A stretch of DNA of 8,955 bases, taken from NCBI GenBank assembly GCA_947178115.1, contig CAMWXF010000051.1, forward strand, positions 1 to 8,955, read 5' to 3'. The notes under the pieces were generated by a model. The model was not told where the DNA came from. It worked only from the letters and a program-made list of their open reading frames with translations, and ran no database searches. This document shows, one piece after another, positions 7,243 to 8,955 of the stretch. Each line of letters opens with the position of its first letter. Within the stretch, counting starts at the first letter, position 1. Both the position numbers and the translations under genes were made by a program. The stretch is from an uncultured Lachnospiraceae bacterium. GTDB lineage: Bacteria; Bacillota; Clostridia; Lachnospirales; Lachnospiraceae.

Positions 7243-7279
7243 GTAAATCTCGCAATTAATTCCAAAGGAATTAATTTTT
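7235..7279 (+). terminator. adjacent hairpins with T-run before the protease promoter
   Basis: GCGAG (7235-7239) pairs with CTCGC (7249-7253). Immediately next, AATTAATTCC (7254-7263) pairs perfectly with GGAATTAATT (7267-7276) around AAA, followed by TTT that extends a run of five T at 7275-7279. The second stem is AT-rich, so termination may be weak. The T-run runs into the -35 box of the next promoter, so this may insulate the protease gene from upstream transcription. Confidence 0.6.
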
Positions 7280-7306
7280 GCTAAGTTTCGGCAAGCGTGG
7301 TATACT
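7278..7306 (+). promoter_or_regulatory. extended -10 promoter of the M16C protease gene
   Basis: TTGCTA (7278-7283) and TATACT (7301-7306) are 17 bases apart, and TGG directly before the -10 box gives the TGn extended -10 motif. Transcription would start near 7313, leaving a leader of about 39 bases. The AAAGGAG ribosome binding site is at 7333-7339. Confidence 0.75.
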
Positions 7307-7351
7307 ATATGGCAAATGATTTCGTGAAACGGAAAGGAGCTTAAACGTAAA

Positions 7352-8955
7352 ATGCAGATTGAACAGTTACAGGCATACACGCTATTGGAGAAAAAAGAAA
7401 TTAAGGAACTGAATTCGGTCAGCTTCTTATTAAAACATAATAAGACAGGAGCGCGGGTTGCACTTTTGTTAAACGATGATGATAATAAAGTATTTTATAT
7501 CGGTTTCCGTACCCCGCCTAAAGACAGCACCGGTGTGGCGCATATCGTGGAGCATACTGTACTTTGCGGTTCCGATAAGTTCCCGGTGAAAGATCCCTTT
7601 ATCGAATTGGCCAAGGGGTCGCTTAACACATTCTTAAATGCCATGACTTATCCGGATAAGACGGTGTATCCCGTGGCAAGTTGTAATGATAAAGATTTCC
7701 GGAATCTGATGGATGTCTATCTGGATGCAGTATTGCACCCGAATATCTATCATGAGGAGAAGATCTTCCGGCAGGAGGGCTGGCATTACGAGATGGAGAG
7801 TCCGGAGGACGATCTGACTATCAACGGTGTTGTTTACAGTGAGATGAAGGGAGCCTATTCCTCGCCCGACGATGTACTGTGGCGGGAGATCATGAATTCC
7901 CTCTATCCGCATACGGCATACTCCGTGGAGTCCGGCGGTGATCCTGACGTGATTCCGCAGCTTACCTATGAAGAGTTTCTCGCTTTTCACAGGAAATACT
8001 ACCATCCGTCCAACAGCTATATCTATTTGTACGGAGATATGGATATGGCTGAAAGATTACAGTATATTGACGAGGAATATCTCTCCCAATATGAGGCGTT
8101 GGAGGTAGATTCAGGGCTGGCGACAGAGCCGCCTTTTACGGAGACGTTGACGATTGAGAAAGAATATCCGATTATGGAGAGCGAATCAGAGCAGGATAAT
8201 ACCTATATTGCATACAATATTTCTCTGGGAGAACAGCCGGACAGGAAGTTCTGTTATGCCGCCTCCACGCTCGTGGATGTACTGTGCATGATGCCCGGTG
8301 CGCCCATCAAGCAGGCGCTTTTAGAGGCAGGGATCGGTACGGATTTGAATTATGCCTTTGACACGAGCGTGAAGCAGCCGTATTTTTCCATGGTTGCCAA
8401 GAATGCCAATGCGGAGCAGAAAGACGAGATGATCCGCATAGTGGATGAGACGCTGGCACATTTGTGTGAGAAAGGTTTGGACAAAAAGGCGATTAAAGCC
8501 AGCCTGAACAACAGTGAATTTAAATACAGAGAAGCGGATTTCGGTTCTTATCCGAAAGGGCTGATGTATGGTCTGCAGATGCTGGACACATGGCTCTATG
8601 ATGATACCAAACCTTTTGTAAATGTGGAATTGTTAGATACCTATAAAGAGCTGAAGCAGGCGGTTGACACATCTTATTATGAGGATCTGGTGAGGGAGCA
8701 TCTGCTTCATAATCCTCACAAGAGCGTAGTGGTGGTGAAGCCCGTAAAGGGATTGACCGGCAGAAAAGAAAAGAAACTGGCGGAAGAACTGGCGAAGAAG
8801 AAAGCCGCTATGAGTAAGGAAGAGATCGAGAATATTGTCAGGGAGACAGAAGCGTTAAAACAGTATCAGGAAGAACCAAGCAGACGGGAAGACTTAGAGA
8901 AGATTCCGCTGCTTTCCAGAGAGGATATGAAGAAGGAGGCAGCGCCTTATTATAA
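7352..8955 (+). CDS. M16C zinc metalloprotease, presequence protease/falcilysin-like (3' truncated)
   Basis: This is the N-terminal 534 residues of an insulinase-superfamily peptidase of subfamily M16C. These clamshell zinc proteases, which include PreP and falcilysin, degrade short unfolded peptides in a closed chamber. The inverted zinc motif HIVEH is at residues 64-68: H64 and H68 bind zinc and E67 is the catalytic base. The third ligand is E164 in VYSEMKGAYS, matching the family's NEMKG motif. Other family stretches are GSLNTFLNAMTYPDKTVYP after the active site and EMESPEDD before E164. From about residue 470 a charged helical segment (RKEKKLAEELAKKK) matches the hinge between the two halves. 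Family members are near 970 residues, so the C-terminal half lies beyond the edge. There is no signal peptide, so it is probably cytoplasmic. ATG 7352 is preceded by AAAGGAG at 12 bases. No frameshift is seen. Confidence 0.93.
   Translation, partial: MQIEQLQAYTLLEKKEIKELNSVSFLLKHNKTGARVALLLNDDDNKVFYIGFRTPPKDSTGVAHIVEHTVLCGSDKFPVKDPFIELAKGSLNTFLNAMTYPDKTVYPVASCNDKDFRNLMDVYLDAVLHPNIYHEEKIFRQEGWHYEMESPEDDLTINGVVYSEMKGAYSSPDDVLWREIMNSLYPHTAYSVESGGDPDVIPQLTYEEFLAFHRKYYHPSNSYIYLYGDMDMAERLQYIDEEYLSQYEALEVDSGLATEPPFTETLTIEKEYPIMESESEQDNTYIAYNISLGEQPDRKFCYAASTLVDVLCMMPGAPIKQALLEAGIGTDLNYAFDTSVKQPYFSMVAKNANAEQKDEMIRIVDETLAHLCEKGLDKKAIKASLNNSEFKYREADFGSYPKGLMYGLQMLDTWLYDDTKPFVNVELLDTYKELKQAVDTSYYEDLVREHLLHNPHKSVVVVKPVKGLTGRKEKKLAEELAKKKAAMSKEEIENIVRETEALKQYQEEPSRREDLEKIPLLSREDMKKEAAPYY

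Noticed and set aside
7002..7265. Minus-strand 87-residue frame across the intergenic repeats
   Set aside because: It reads through the palindrome, the strong terminator and the GC-rich patch, has no ribosome binding site and no protein-like character.

Overview
The window looks like a chromosomal segment from an anaerobic Firmicute, most likely a gut Clostridia of the Lachnospiraceae type. The grounds are AGGAG-type ribosome binding sites, moderate GC, a giant tandem acyl-CoA dehydratase activase-like protein, and a short Cys-rich protein of the DUF6472 type. This is a family-level inference, not a species call. No mobile element, CRISPR array, tRNA or rRNA is visible.

Layout. Bases 1-94 may hold the 3' end of an upstream gene. 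A 57-residue Cys-rich protein (103-276, +) follows. Its stop codon lies inside a 12-bp terminator hairpin (267-297) that can serve both strands. On the minus strand, 354-4592 encodes a 1,412-residue protein. It has two ASKHA-type activase domains in tandem, a Cys cluster, a DUF2229-like region and a dehydratase-subunit-like C-terminus, all in one chain. It has its own promoter at 4643-4671.

From the same divergent intergenic region (4593-4833) a three-gene plus-strand unit begins. First is a rhomboid-fold membrane protein with a C-terminal Cys/His finger that appears to lack the catalytic Ser/His (4834-5703). Second is a sigma-70-like protein with regions 1.1, 1.2, 2.1-2.2 and 3 but no region 4 and a degenerate -10-recognition segment (5724-6470). 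Third is a 140-residue protein of unknown function (6540-6962). This unit is the most unusual part of the window. A membrane pseudoprotease encoded beside a promoter-recognition-deficient sigma-like protein suggests, as inference only, membrane-linked control of transcription.

A structured 389-base intergenic region (6963-7351) contains three GATAAA-GACA direct repeats, a perfect 34-bp palindrome, a strong terminator, a GC-rich patch, a second AT-rich terminator and an extended -10 promoter. That promoter drives the last gene, a zinc metalloprotease of the M16C (presequence protease/falcilysin) family. It runs off the right edge, with about the N-terminal half present.
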